Shown in pieces: positions 1 to 11,391 of a stretch of DNA of 64,000 bases (the stretch's first letter is position 1; each line of letters opens with the position of its first letter). This DNA comes from Cercozoa sp. M6MM. Taxonomy: Eukaryota > Endomyxa: Ascetosporea. The position numbers were made by a program, and so were the translations under genes. The stretch lies in assembly GCA_040357565.1 (NCBI GenBank), contig JBDODJ010000022.1; one strand, written 5' to 3'. The notes beneath the pieces are model-generated. The model was not told the DNA's origin, searched no databases, and saw only the letters and a program-made list of their open reading frames with translations.

Positions 1-418
1 AGCAAGAAAGCGTTGGCGCGCGACAAGCGTGCCCAACAGTTCAAACGGGTGCACAGTCCACGCATAACACAATTTGGCAGTGTGCTGTGGCAGTTGGCGC
101 GCCTAAAGTCGCTCCACAACTCGCAAAATCCTCAAAAAACTGTCACAACGACCAAAACTCGCCCAGACCGGTTTTTCTCGTTTTTTTCGAGCCACAGTGT
201 CTCTTAGAACGTATGCTGCGGTCTTTAGTTGAGATTTAGTTGTTTGCACTATTTGACCGAACTAGAGGCCGTAAGGTGCACCAGACAAGGAGAAATCGCT
301 CAAAATGGCGTTTTGGTGGCACACTCGGCAAACCGCGCGCTCTGGGGGTACGTGATGATGTGACCTGGTCACTGATCGGCCACCAATCCTGAACCCGAAA
401 AGTTTTTTGTCAACCAAA

Positions 419-1416
419 ATGGTGAGTTACACCCTTTTAGCTGGGCTCCAATGCTGTGTGGCTAGTGTGTGCTTGCTGTGCGTGCCCTCGAAACCTCGTT
501 TAATATTCGGTGATGTTCTTGTGTGTGTGTTGTGTTGTCAGACTGTCATGTCAAAGCTCGTGGACTTTGTCCACCACCCGCATCTGCCCCACTGGGGCCT
601 TCCCAACCTGCGCCTGCGCCTGCACCTGCGCTTGCCGCGCCGCCTTCCTCGCTTCCGCTCACGCTCGGCACAGCGGCTGGCCGCTGCCGAGGAGGAGCTG
701 CGCCGCGCCGACAAGCAATTCGCGCGTGTGCACCGCAGCTACAGCGTGCTCGTCTTCAAGCAAGCGACGGCGGCGGTGCGTCGCGCCGAGCAAGAGCTCG
801 CGCTCCAGCGTCAACTCGGCCAGCTGGTGGCCACCCATGCCGCCCTTGTCGCGGCCCGTCTGTGTAATATAACTTTCGCTTGTTTCGCTTGTTTCGCTTG
901 TTTCGCTTGTTTCGCTTGTTTCGCTTGTTTCGCTTGTTTCGCTTGGTTCGTTTCGCTTTGGCTTTTTTCGGCTTTGGCTTTGACTTTCATCAGTTTCACT
1001 TTCGCTTCTTTCACTTCGCTTTAATTCCTCGCTTTTTCACTTTCAGTTCCGTCCCTTGTCTCTTTCCCGTCAGTTTGCATTTCTATCACTCTGTTTTGTG
1101 TGTTTCGTGGTGTAGCGGTGCTCGCCGAGTACCGCACTTGCGCTAGCGAACTGCCGCTTTGCGAAGCCGCGACGCCGATCAAGCGGTACAGTGGTTGTGC
1201 CTGTACGAGGCCTCTATCGTAGTGTCACTGGTTTAGATGCGTGTTCCCTATATGAGCAGACGCACGCAAGTCGTGCGCGCTTGCGACTCAGTTGGCGAAC
1301 GCGCTGCTCGCGCTTGCTTCGCCGTCAAGCGCGCTCGAGAGCAAGACGACCTGCCGTCCGACTTGGCCGGCGAGCTCGTGCGCGTACAGCTGGAGCTACT
1401 CTGTCTCAAGCACTGA
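419..1416 (+). CDS. Small Arg-rich coiled-coil protein, 4 exons
   Basis: I join exons 419-421, 542-863, 1116-1185 and 1260-1416 to give a 183-residue protein. The first coding exon is only the start codon: ATG is followed at once by gtgagt. Exon phases then match at all three junctions, and the frame ends at TGA 1414-1416. The N-terminal half is rich in His, Leu and Arg. The middle (RSAQRLAAAEEELRRADKQF and onward) is a predicted coiled coil, and the end is again helical (AVKRAREQDDL). There is no signal peptide, TM segment or known domain. Intron 2 carries a 9-bp tandem repeat. I do not recognise the protein. The gene model is well supported by frame and splice sites, but the function is unknown. 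Confidence 0.7.
864..1115 (+). repeat. Intron with TTTCGCTTG tandem repeat
   Basis: Within intron 2 of the first gene, about eight copies of the 9-mer TTTCGCTTG run head to tail from about 873 to 955. They fade into degenerate TTTCGCTTT/TTTCACTTT units up to about 1070. The tract is pyrimidine-rich on the sense strand and lies between a gtaata donor and a tgtag acceptor. All three forward frames are open through it, so naive ORFs there are artefacts. Confidence 0.85.
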
Positions 1417-1902
1417 TCCACTGTCGCCTCTCTCAACACACAAGCTGCTTCCGCCCCTCGAACTGAACGTACATTACGTCTTTACGTCTTTAAGACTGAC
1501 TGTACTCCCCCTGAAGAAACGCTGCACTAAACCAGCGGACAGCCTCTGTGTGTAGTATCGGCTTTTGCAATTGCAATCGCTCTTCTTTGATTTATCTCAC
1601 TGTGTACAGCGTCTACTGTAAATCTGTTTCTGCTAAGTCCAGTCTAAACAGGCAGTTCAGTACCAGAACTTCAGCTTTGACCCTTTTCATTGGAGTGACG
1701 TGACGGCGAGTGATTGGACAGCAAAAACGAAAATTCCACCGTATACTGTCTCTTACTTTTCGCATAACTTCACGTCAGTTCCCAGTTAACGACGTGACGT
1801 TCAGTTAGTTCAACAAAACAACGCAAGGTCTGGCGCGTTACTCAGCTCCGTTCACGTCAGTTCTGTTAAACCAAACGCAACGCAAAAACAGCTTCGCGCA
1901 AC
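1417..1902. other. Intergenic region between convergent genes
   Basis: About 490 nt between the convergent 3' ends of the coiled-coil gene (+) and NTMT1 (-). It holds several repeats of the word CGTCAGTT/ACGTGACG (near 1695-1860). I see no gene or RNA. Confidence 0.5.
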
Positions 1903-3391
1903 TCACTCGTCGTCAGAGTCCGAGTCGTAATCACCGTCGCTGCTATCCTCAGGCACCAAGGCGGCCGCCTGCACAGTCAGCTCGGCCTCTGAGTTGAGCG
2001 ACAGGCGCGACAAGGCACATCGCAGCATCTGATCGTGCGATTGAGCGCACCTGCATGCAATACAAAAAAAGTGTGTGGTCTTATCATGGATAGCTAGCTG
2101 AGTACCAGTGAGCGTGTTCTTGAGGGTTGACTTCGACCGTCTCGCTAGGCATGTCCTCGGCACGAGCGAGTTCCCAGCAGCGCACAGGATGCAAGTCGTC
2201 GGAAAGGTCGGTCTGGAGCTGCACAAACGAGACAGTACAAGAAGGACAGTAATATTCAGTACTGAGACTTGTTACCTCAGAGCGCACGATGCGAAGGCCA
2301 GGCACAGAGGCAAAGAGACGCCGCAGATGACGCACCGTACGCAGCATCGAACTCTCCGTCAGGTCGAGGAAGAATCCGCCCGAGCCCGAGCACTAAAATA
2401 GTGATTCCAATCGAATACACATTGGTGCAGTCAGTATGTACCACGTGGTTATCCTTGATGACCACACGACCACCTGGCTTGAGTGCAGTCACACACCGTT
2501 GCAACAACTGCACAGACACGTGGTAACACTGACTCACCGTTCGACTACTCACTGCTGTACCGAAATGATGTCGCTGTCTCGAATAAAATCACATGCCCAC
2601 TGGATGAACACTACGCCACAAGTGTACACACAAACAAACGGATATGACCTACTGTAAATCTACCCAGATCGTAGGTGTTAGCAGGCGGAGCAAAGTCTTG
2701 CATCGGCTGGCACTGCACAAGGTGCAACTTGTCGCCATGACTCTGCTTGGCTTTCTCCACAAAGTGCTGCGGAAGAGATAACAATCAACATCAACATTGC
2801 ACAATAAAACACGGCACCGGAGTGGCATCGACGAGGTCGACCTGTTGGAAACGCGGCACCAAAACCGAACTCGCCACACGGCCAATTCCTCCTCCCTAAC
2901 AACATTGTATTTTTACGGGGTACCTGGTGAAAGGCAAAAAAAGGAGTGAATCTACCAAATCAACACAACGCTGGCGTTGTCGGAATTCAATGGCGTCCAA
3001 GAAACGTCCGGTATGAGCAACATCGACATTGTGCACCCTGCAAGAACCCAACTCAACGCCAATACCTCGAACACAAGTAAAGCAATGACACTGTGTGAGA
3101 CCGCCCAACATGCCATCATCGTCGGCCTGTATTGCGTTCAACATAACTGCACAACTAATGAGTGAAAAAGTCAAAATACCGACGCACCGTCCCACCGTTT
3201 CTTACCTCCTTGGTACCACTTCTGTATGTGTACAACTTATAATGCTGGAAGCCATGTGAAACACAGAAGGCATTTACGTTCTCGCACTTGCGCCACGCCT
3301 GTGCGACATTGTCATGCATGCAGCCATCAGTGTCGTAGCCGACCTGCATCCTGAAGACCTGCACCGAGGACAGACAGATACCCCACGACAT
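1903..3391 (-). CDS. Protein N-terminal (alpha-amino) methyltransferase, NTMT1/METTL11A type
   Basis: The family uses S-adenosylmethionine to methylate the free alpha-amino group of proteins that begin X-Pro-Lys after Met removal. Pieces read on the minus strand, in order: DDGMLGG then VHNVDVAHTGRFLDAI (the family's TVDGMLGG..HIS..DI..SRKFL); GGGIGRVASSVLVPRFQQVD, the SAM-binding glycine motif followed by VDLVDATP; HFVEKAKQSHGDKL; VVFIQWACDFIRDSDIIS (compare the family's IWIQWVIGHLTD); LKPGGRVVIKDN; and STVRHLRRLFASVPGLRIV. Each lies in its own small exon with GT..AG borders. The last exon encodes an acidic tail ending DSSDGDYDSDSDDE before TGA at 1903-1905, which is not typical of the family. 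The first exon (from an ATG at 3391) is less certain, because its sequence does not match the family N-terminus. Confidence 0.9.
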
Positions 3392-3610
3392 CTGACTGAA
3401 ATTCTCTATTTTTAAGATACGCAGCCCGTCAAATCATTGCGCACGGCCTCTGGCACGTTCATCAGAGAAGCGGCCCGGTGCTACACTCTCTAAACTCGTA
3501 AGATGCCGGCTGGGGCAACAGTTTTTCATGAATGGCTGCGCATTGGTTAAACTGTAATTTTAGAGATCGTCCAGTGTGCGCACGCGTGTGTTCATACTCC
3601 AAAGGAGTAA

Positions 3611-6600
3611 ATGCAGTGTTCTATATGTGGATTGGCGGGTGAATTAGTACTCTCCGCTTCGAAACAACATGGAGCACATTTCGCATGTTGCAAACGAGTC
3701 GTGCCAGATTTTTTGCTGCCACTCAGGTGACAACTCCTATCGGCGTTGGCATATTTTCTGTTCACAAGATAAAAAACTGATCACAAACTGTCTTGTTTGC
3801 GTGACACAGCGACTCAAAATTGCGTCAGATGAGAGAGAAAATTGGTTTGTCTCGCGAGATTCCGTCAGCTGACACTGTTAAGGTGTCCACTGCCTTCTGT
3901 CTCGTCTTTAACTAATAAACAATGTTGTCTGACAGTCACAAGTTGACGTCCGCATGGAAGCTGCGGCACCTTTGCTGCTCCGCGGGGACCGAGTTTTCGC
4001 AGCTCAACTGGAGAAGCACTCTCGTCGAACCTGGTGCTTTCGAGACGAATCAAAGGTAGATCTTTTCTGCTTTTGGTTTGTTGACAGTTGCTGTATTTTT
4101 ATTGTCAGAAAGAAACGCCTTTTGCGCCAACGGAATCAAAAGAAACCGTGAGTGTGAATTCTTTCGTCGCTGTCGATAGCAATGGTATTACGTGAGTCAA
4201 CTCTTCTGCTACAAATGTGTTAGATATGGTCTGAATCAGATCCAGGCAGGCCAAACATTGCATCCATCGTTTCAATCTTTCACAAGGCATCGATGAAGGG
4301 AAGCGAAGCAAGTATAAGCAACAAGAACTGGCAGCTCGGTCTGCGACTCTTTGTGCGTCCAGAGCAGTCGCAACTCGCTTCGACTGAAGGTAAACCTGAG
4401 TTTTTTGCTGTTGCTTTCAACTTTACTCCCCTGTTCTTTAGTTAACCTAAACGAAGTGCCGTTGGAACAGACGCTGCTGCAGCTGCAACCGCCTGCCGAA
4501 ACTGTGGTTGCCTTGTCGCACGTGTTGTTCAAAGTCGCCGTGGTCACTCGGCAGGAGTACCGTCAAATCCTCGCTGCTCACCATGTAGGCTTTCAGTTCT
4601 CTGGACCTTTCTCTCTGCTTCAACATAATGGGGACTGCAGGATGAGGATCGAGTGCACCCACATCCGGCAGTGCGTTTCTTTGACTCGTTCGAGAAACGA
4701 CGCGTTTTTTGTTGCCATCGCTCGTGCTCACTCGGCGTGTTTCTGGTATAAACAGCTTTCCAGACTTACGTCGATTAGTTTAACTGTCGGATCAGGGTCG
4801 CACACCGTCGGACAAGTGCGTTTTGGGACCGCTGGCGCGTTTCTCCAGTTCGTTTCAAAAAACGCAAAAGCTGCGTCTGCGCCGAGCGGCGAAAGACGCG
4901 CGAATGCCAGCAAAATCAGTACCGGGACGAATTTCGCGAAAGCAGTTGCGCCAGAAGGTTCTTTGCCTCTTTACCCCTCACCTCTTTACCCTTTACCCTT
5001 TTACTCGGGACCGCTTTACCCTTTTTACCCTTTTCCCTTACCTTTTCCCTTTTACCCTTTCCCTTTTACCCTTACCCTTTTACCCTTACCCTTTATTTTA
5101 CCCTTTGTTTTGGCCCAGGTCAAGGTGAGTACGAGTTGGCGACGTCAGTGGGACGCCGTGTTTTCGGCAGTTTTCGATGCGGCCACGTTGAAGCGACTAC
5201 GCGTATGAAAGCTTATTTTTTATCTTTCAGAAAGTACTTGTGTGCGGGGGTTGCAGGTACTAATGCGTGCTCTGATCAATGTGGACACCACCAGCGCCAT
5301 GGAGAAGAGGTACCTTGCTTTGTTAGTCGAATTGTTCTTTGTAGTTTTTGCATACTGTAACAGATACCTCCAGCTGAACTGCACCAACCTGGCAGACACG
5401 CCGCAGCATGAGACACACGCTGTCTCTGGTACAGTAACACACGGTTGTTTGTATCTGAACTTGTTATTCCTGTTGGTCTGATAGGTACTCACAAGGGCCA
5501 CGTGTCTGACTCGCAGTTGTTCAGTGCTGTGGTACTTCTAGATACCATCTGTGTCGTTGTTTTGGTGACAAATGTTTATGTATGTGACAGGCAAAACGTG
5601 TCGGACTGCAGCGACCATCGCGTGCTACAGCGCACTCACTCTGCGATACCTACAAGTACGCTATCCTTGTAGCATCGTATGTATGGGCAATGTGCCTGCT
5701 ATGTGTAGTATCGATCACAAGCTGGCGAGCACGCTGTGGACAGTCGCGGCCGACTTTCCGCTGGCAGCACTGCAGGAGTACCTGTCACATTTGCTGCAGG
5801 AACAGCAGGACCGAAAGCTCCCGCAACAAACCCTCGGTGCCTCAGGTACTCGAGTTCTCTGTTCAATGTGTTTTTGTGGTTCTGCGTTCCGTGCATGTGT
5901 TCTGTGTGCAAGCTATGTGTTCTATCTTTATATGCAGTCATGCAAGACAGCGACGAGGAGTTCGAACTGCCCGAACAGCGTCGTCAACGTGCGCAGGTTC
6001 CTCTATTGGTTTCCGGGCTTGTTTCACACGGTTTCAAACATTTGTGTCCCCACAGAGAGAGCAGCAGCGCAAGCAGCGTCAACTAGAGCGACAGCACAAA
6101 CTGGTGCCTCTTCATTATGTGGTATCAATCTTAGTGCTTAACACATTGAACACAGGCACTGGAGAAACGCTGGGCCGATGAGATCGACGGCGATGTGCTG
6201 CTGCGACGCTGCGATCTGGCCACAGGTGAGGCCGAGAAAGGCGACTGCCTGGCCTTGCTGAATGCGTTCCTATCGCACACACTCTCTGGTACCTTGCTTG
6301 TTCAATGTGTGTTTCTCTGTGTATAGTGTCCTTTCCTAGGTCTAAACAACTACCAGTTTGGCAAGGTGACTGACGACACGGCGGCCAGAAAGCACCTCAG
6401 CGAGATTGGTGTCATGCAGGTGATCGCACGTGCCTGCAGTCACGTGTGCCGGTGGCTACACGTGCCGTCGTCGACTTCGACCGTGCAGACACCGTCGGCC
6501 ATGCTCCTGGTGGCCGCATGTGCTGACACTCTGGTCACTGGTACCCTTCTTTCCTTGCTTGCTTCCTTCTTGCCTTCCTATGGCAACACACGGTAGTGCT

Positions 6601-7817
6601 GCGTGCCGTGACCTGTCCCACTCGCAGCACGGACACTTTGGACGCCATGCTGGCCAGGCACGACCCGAACAAACCTGTCGAGAGAAACGACAGCGAAATC
6701 GACGTGATTCGGTCGATTCAAGAGACGCGTGAGTGCCTCCAACTGCGTCAGATGCCCAGTACCTTCACTCAGGGTCTCCAACTACCTTGTTCTCCAAGCT
6801 GCTTGTTCTATGCACAAACGCACCTGACTAGAGATCGCGCAACCCGACGTTGTTGTCAAGAAACGCGTCGCTCTTCTCTCTGGCGGTAGAGCATTAGTTC
6901 AACCAGTGTGTTGTGTCCGCGCGGACGGTGTGAGTGCGCAGAGAAACGCAGCAAGTGGTACCACGCACTGCAGGCGCACCGCGACGCCGCGCAGCGCTGT
7001 CAACGCTTCGCGCGCGCTTGGTTCGACCTGGCCGCGCGTGTATCCAGAACATCTGACCAGTCGGTCACTGAGCAAGTTCAGTCTGACTCATTGATCACCA
7101 AGCCAGTGGTCACCGAGCCAGTGGTCACCGAGACAGTGGTCACCGAGCCAGTGAAAGAAACGCCTCCGGTCCCGGTGGAAGCCAGAACCAAGGCGAAACG
7201 CACGGTACGACGCGTCGTGCGACGCCGTAAGAAGCGCGAGCAGTCATCAAAACCGCAAGAGTCAGCGCCTGTGGTACCTATGGCTGCACTACTTTGCTTG
7301 TGGCTACAATTTGCCTATGGTTGTTTATGGCTATTTATGGTTGCATGCAGGTGTTGCCGTCGGCGGTGGCGTCGATGCCGTCGGTGATGCCGTCGCTGCC
7401 GCCGCGGCCATTGTGTGCTGACTTTACCCCCTTACCCCTACATTACTCCTTTCCTTCAGGACGGACAGTGAGCTGCGCCAGCAAGCGTCGGTCCGACGAC
7501 AGCAGCGACAACCTCGCGATTACGCCGACCCTCTCGGTGGCGACTACTCGGATTTTGGTGGCGGATTCGACCTGGACACTGGTGCTCCTCTTGGCAGCCA
7601 CGTCCGCGAGGACGTACGCGAGGACATTCTCGTCGACATTGACGCACTGCTGGGTCAGCCTGCACCGCAACAGCAACAGCTGCAACAACTGCAACAACCC
7701 CTACAGCAACAACCACGACAGCAACAACCACAACAGCTACAGCAGCAGCAGCAACAGCCGAACGCTGAGATACAGGACGTCAGTGACGACGTCATGGCCA
7801 TGTTCGACTTCCTTTAA
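3611..7817 (+). CDS. Unknown multi-exon protein(s), basic centre and Q-rich C-terminus
   Basis: This is a run of at least 18 short exons on the plus strand. The first candidate starts MQCSICGLAGEL (ATG 3611) with a CxxC pair. Later exons read, among others, NIASIVSIFHKASMKG, VPLEQTLLQLQPPAETVVAL, LASTLWTVAADFPLAALQEY, MQDSDEEFELPEQ followed by a charged helix REQQRKQRQLERQHKL, LNNYQFGKVTDDTAARKHL, and EKRSKWYHALQAHRDAAQRC. Then come about four VVTEP repeats (7100-7155), a basic patch RTVRRVVRRRKKR, and a last exon with poly-Gln that ends DVSDDVMAMFDFL, TAA 7815-7817. The helices, basic stretch, poly-Q and acidic/hydrophobic tail suggest a nuclear protein. I do not recognise a family. The junction around 4700-5120 (long TTTACCC intron) is uncertain, so two genes are possible. 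Confidence 0.5.
4970..5118 (+). repeat. Intronic TTTACCC-type pyrimidine tract
   Basis: Degenerate CTTTTACCC/CTTTACCC units fill the intron from about 4970 to 5110, before a cag acceptor at about 5119. The sense strand of the host gene is the C/T-rich one. Confidence 0.85.
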
Positions 7818-8234
7818 CAACATGACGTGAACGGGACGTAGCGCACCTGAACGTGAAGCTTTTAGCGGACACGACGAGCTCGACTACTGTACGCCGACTC
7901 CCTCCACCCCAACATATGCATACTTTCCGTTCGTTCGAACCCAACTGAAGCCGCGCCGTGCGACCTAATTTCCATTCGCTGCGCTGGCGGTGGGCTCGGA
8001 GGGTTGAGTCCTAACACAACCACGCTGTTCTAGTTTTGTTGTACCGTAAAGTTCGATCGTAGTACCCGAGCGGAGTCACGCCTTTGGCTTGAAACGCCGA
8101 ACTTGGCGCGAGCACATGCCATGCCGTGTCTGCTTTCGCGGATTCACGTACCTTGTGACTCTTACTGAAGCAGCTTTGCGACACTACGTGTGAAGTGACA
8201 GTGAGTGTTTTGCGATACCGATTCAAACCGAACG
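7818..8234. other. Intergenic spacer
   Basis: About 420 nt between two plus-strand genes. I see no coding exon. It should contain the promoter and 5' UTR of the secreted-protein gene at 8235. I find no clear core promoter motif. Confidence 0.4.
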
Positions 8235-11113
8235 ATGCGCTGGATCCTCAGTCTGCCCACCTTGCTGGCCGCGTGTACGTATGCGTCGTCGGTCCAGATA
8301 CTGCCCGGTTCGCGCATTTTCTCGGCTTTTGATTTTATTGCGTGGATGACGCTTTTGCTTGGACAGATGAGATACCCACATGCATGGATTCGCTGGTGGC
8401 GAGCGTGGGAGAGACGCTTTTCCCGTCGCATTTGGCACTGCAGGTTTTACCCTCTTCCCCTTTCTTTTATTTTCTCCTTGTTTACTTGCCTTTATGCCCT
8501 ACATTTACCCCTTTTAATCCCCCCTGTTCACCCCCTTATACCCCATTCCCATTTTACTGTACCCTGTTTATCCTTTTACCCCAGGAACTCCTTGCCACCA
8601 GCAATGCCTTTGTTGCGTCTTTGTACGTTTCCTTTGGTTGCATTTTAAGCTTGATAGAGGCATGTCTTTTGTAGACGACAAAAGCAGCTAAGCGAAGTGC
8701 CGTCGAATTCGCCTGGAGTTGAAGATGTGCGTTTTCGCTTTTCGCGCAAGTGAGTATACCCTGTATATACCGGAGATGCACCTTAGGTCAAGGAAATTGA
8801 AGGAGACATCAGCGAACAAGCGGTCGACAGCGTGCTTAAACTGAAGGCGTGCGCCTGGTCCATCACGCAAGGTACCTCCTTATGACAGTAAATATGTAGA
8901 TGCAATACTGAAACTGAGCTGAGTAGGCACAAAGGATGCCGTTTTGCTAATGTTGCCGAAAGAGACGGGCGCTAACGCACTCTTCCGGTACAAAGAGCGT
9001 GTTATTTGGGAGAGAAGGAAAGAGTTCGGTCGTGCAGTATGGGCATAGCCAAGACGCTGCACAACGCTGCTGTTCGTCTGCAGCTTACTCCGAAAGACGG
9101 TACCGCAGTACTACACTGCCTACCTAGAATCCAACATCCTATTTTTGCAGAGTTGGCGACTCCGGCACGCTTCTGGAAGGCAGTGTCGTCGCTCTCGCTG
9201 GTGTTGTCGCTCGTGGCCGAGGCACGCGTTCCTGTGGACTCGAGAGAGCAGTCATCGGTCGCGACAGCTTTGCTCGGCGACTCAGGTACATTACTTCGAT
9301 GTGCTTTTAGTACGGTCCTCGCAGCTCCTTTTTGGGTTCTACTGATAGGCCACAAGTTCAAGGTGCTGGATGACGATCTCGGCAGTGGAGGACGCTCTCT
9401 CACCAACCCAGAGAACGAAGAGTCACTGGGTATACTCTAAATTTAGATACAGTGTAGAGCTCACGGTCTATCAGACAGCAAGCTGCCTGACTGTTAATTG
9501 TGTTTCTAGGTATCTTCCGGTACGCGCACGAACTCGAACAGGTAAGTTCTTTCTTGAAGGATAGCTCAGTTTTTTTACTTCGTCGTGGTGCATGTGGCTA
9601 TTGATAGGTTGATGTGTCTGGCACTGCCACGAAAGCGGACCGATACAGCCTTCTCGCTGACGTTTTGTAACCTGTCCTTGCAATCTAGATTCCAGTATCT
9701 CACTGTATCCAAACCTGCAGGTACCGCCGTCGGAACGTGTGGTTCCCCGTCGAGATGCGACCGCTTCTGTACGCTTGTGTTTAGCAAGATAAATGTACTA
9801 TGCATGCACAGTATCTCAAATACTGTGGACAGAAAAGCACTTTGCCCGCTGACACTGGAACGAGCACTGGCACTCGTGGCAAAGCGTAGGCTCGTTTGCA
9901 CGTATATAAGGATAAGAGAACTACAATATATAGGCTATGATATTTCTAATATAACTTTCAGCAAAATTTATATCTATACAGCAACACCGGACTCGGTATT
10001 TGCCACGCTAAAGCCGTACAACGTGCTCGAGCAACTGCCCAGCAGGTACAACATACATTTTCTCTGTGGTACTGCACAACTTGTTTCATTCAGCATCGCC
10101 TTTGAGGTCAAGAACGACTTGCGTGCGCCTGGACTGCTCATGTCCCTGACGGATCAGGTGCCAGCCTACATGGGCACCACCCCAAAGTCGACGGAAACTG
10201 CTTTGTTGCTGCACAATGATGGCGACATTCCTGCCATGGAAGCTGTATAATTTACTCTACTGGTTTTTCTTTTGAACGTAAACTTACCTGTGCCATATCG
10301 TTCATGTGCAGAGTGCCATCGCACTGGTGCACAGAGTAATGACGATTTGCGCCGCTCGTTTTCGACTGCTTTTGCCGGTACAGCACTCTTGCCACCTCAT
10401 TCAGTCTGTTTGCAGCCCGGGGAAGAGAACTGAACTGAAAGAAACGGTTGCTTGTGAACCCAGGGCGTTTCATCTCCAGTCTGCGCTTCCTCGCTCACAA
10501 CTCGGAGTGTAACAAGTCTAACTATTGTGGTGCGAGTGCATTAGACCTATACTGTCATTCAGCACTGCAGCGACCGCGACTGGCAGTCGAAACCGAAGAG
10601 TTTGTGATTCCTCCAGGTGCATTTCAGTTTACTTCGTACAGTCTCAGTGTTGGTTTTTGAACAACCCCTTCTGTTTATAGTTCGCTGGGCCGACCTGCTG
10701 ACGACGTGTATGAACATCGACAGTGTCGGGGGCATCATCGCGCGTGATCTCGAAGGCAGCAGCGGCAACAAAGTGCGCCAGGGCATCGTGGACACGTTGG
10801 CCACCTCGGCATGGGCTGGTCAGTTATACTGAACATAACTGTTCACCTTCTTCCGTGTGTGGAACTGGACACTTTCGTACAACGGCAGGGCCCAAACTCT
10901 TGCGTTCGATGATAGCTTCCACGTTGGGTATCAACACTCTTCTTTGAAAATTTACAGTGCTATAACAGGCTGAGTTGATGCAGGTGCCGTGACGCATGTA
11001 ATCAGCATGCTGCCCACCGAGCTGCGCAACACGTCGTACAACTCCATCATCGGTCGCTGTAACGCGCGCCTCCAGGAACTCCTTCTTGTTTGCTTTGGTA
11101 CTACGCATTGGTG

Positions 11114-11203
<90 letters not shown>

Positions 11204-11234
11204 ATATGCCGTGTAAACACTGACAGACAAGTGA
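8235..11234 (+). CDS. Unknown secreted or lumenal protein
   Basis: Starts MRWILSLPTLLAA, a good signal peptide, at ATG 8235. Removing an intron of about 97 nt (gtacgt..ggacag) joins it in frame to YEIPTCMDSLVASVGETLF. Following exons include ELLATSNAFVASL, GVEDVRFRFSRK, VKEIEGDISEQAVDSVLKLK, TKDAVLLMLPKETGANALF, LATPARFWKAVSSLSLVLSL, HKFKVLDDDLGSGGRS, IFRYAHELEQ, DSVFATLKPYNVLEQLPSR, FEVKNDLRAPGLLMSLTDQ, RWADLLTTCMNIDSVGGIIA and HVISMLPTELRNTSYNSII. A likely last exon after the (GT)n intron ends FDK, TGA 11232-11234. Two or three middle exon joins are unproven. I do not recognise the family. The secreted or ER-lumen location is inferred from the signal peptide alone. Confidence 0.55.
8446..8584 (+). 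repeat. Intronic TTTACCC-type pyrimidine tract
   Basis: The intron after ..SHLALQ begins gttttaccc and is filled with TTTACCCC, CCCCTTTTA and CCTTTTACC words until the ccccag acceptor near 8584. The sense strand is C/T-rich, as in the other introns of this class. Confidence 0.85.
11111..11204 (+). repeat. (GT)n microsatellite in an intron
   Basis: About 94 nt of nearly pure GT dinucleotide, interrupted once by GGG, inside the last intron of the secreted-protein gene. Cys/Val and Thr/His ORFs across it are artefacts. Confidence 0.95.
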
Positions 11235-11391
11235 TACTCTGAGGTCGTCTGCGGTAGCTACCTACAGTCGGTAGGTGCGATGACGCAAGCTCTACACTCG
11301 AGTTACCGTTCAGGTTTTCTTACAGAATGAGCGTACCGGAAATTATAAAAATGCAGACTCGACTCGACTGATACTACTACAATATTAATAG

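Noticed and set aside
4351-5208. 285-codon open frame
   Set aside because: It runs through introns and the TTTACCC tract (Pro-Leu-Tyr-Phe repeats). Real exons inside it are short and bounded by splice sites.
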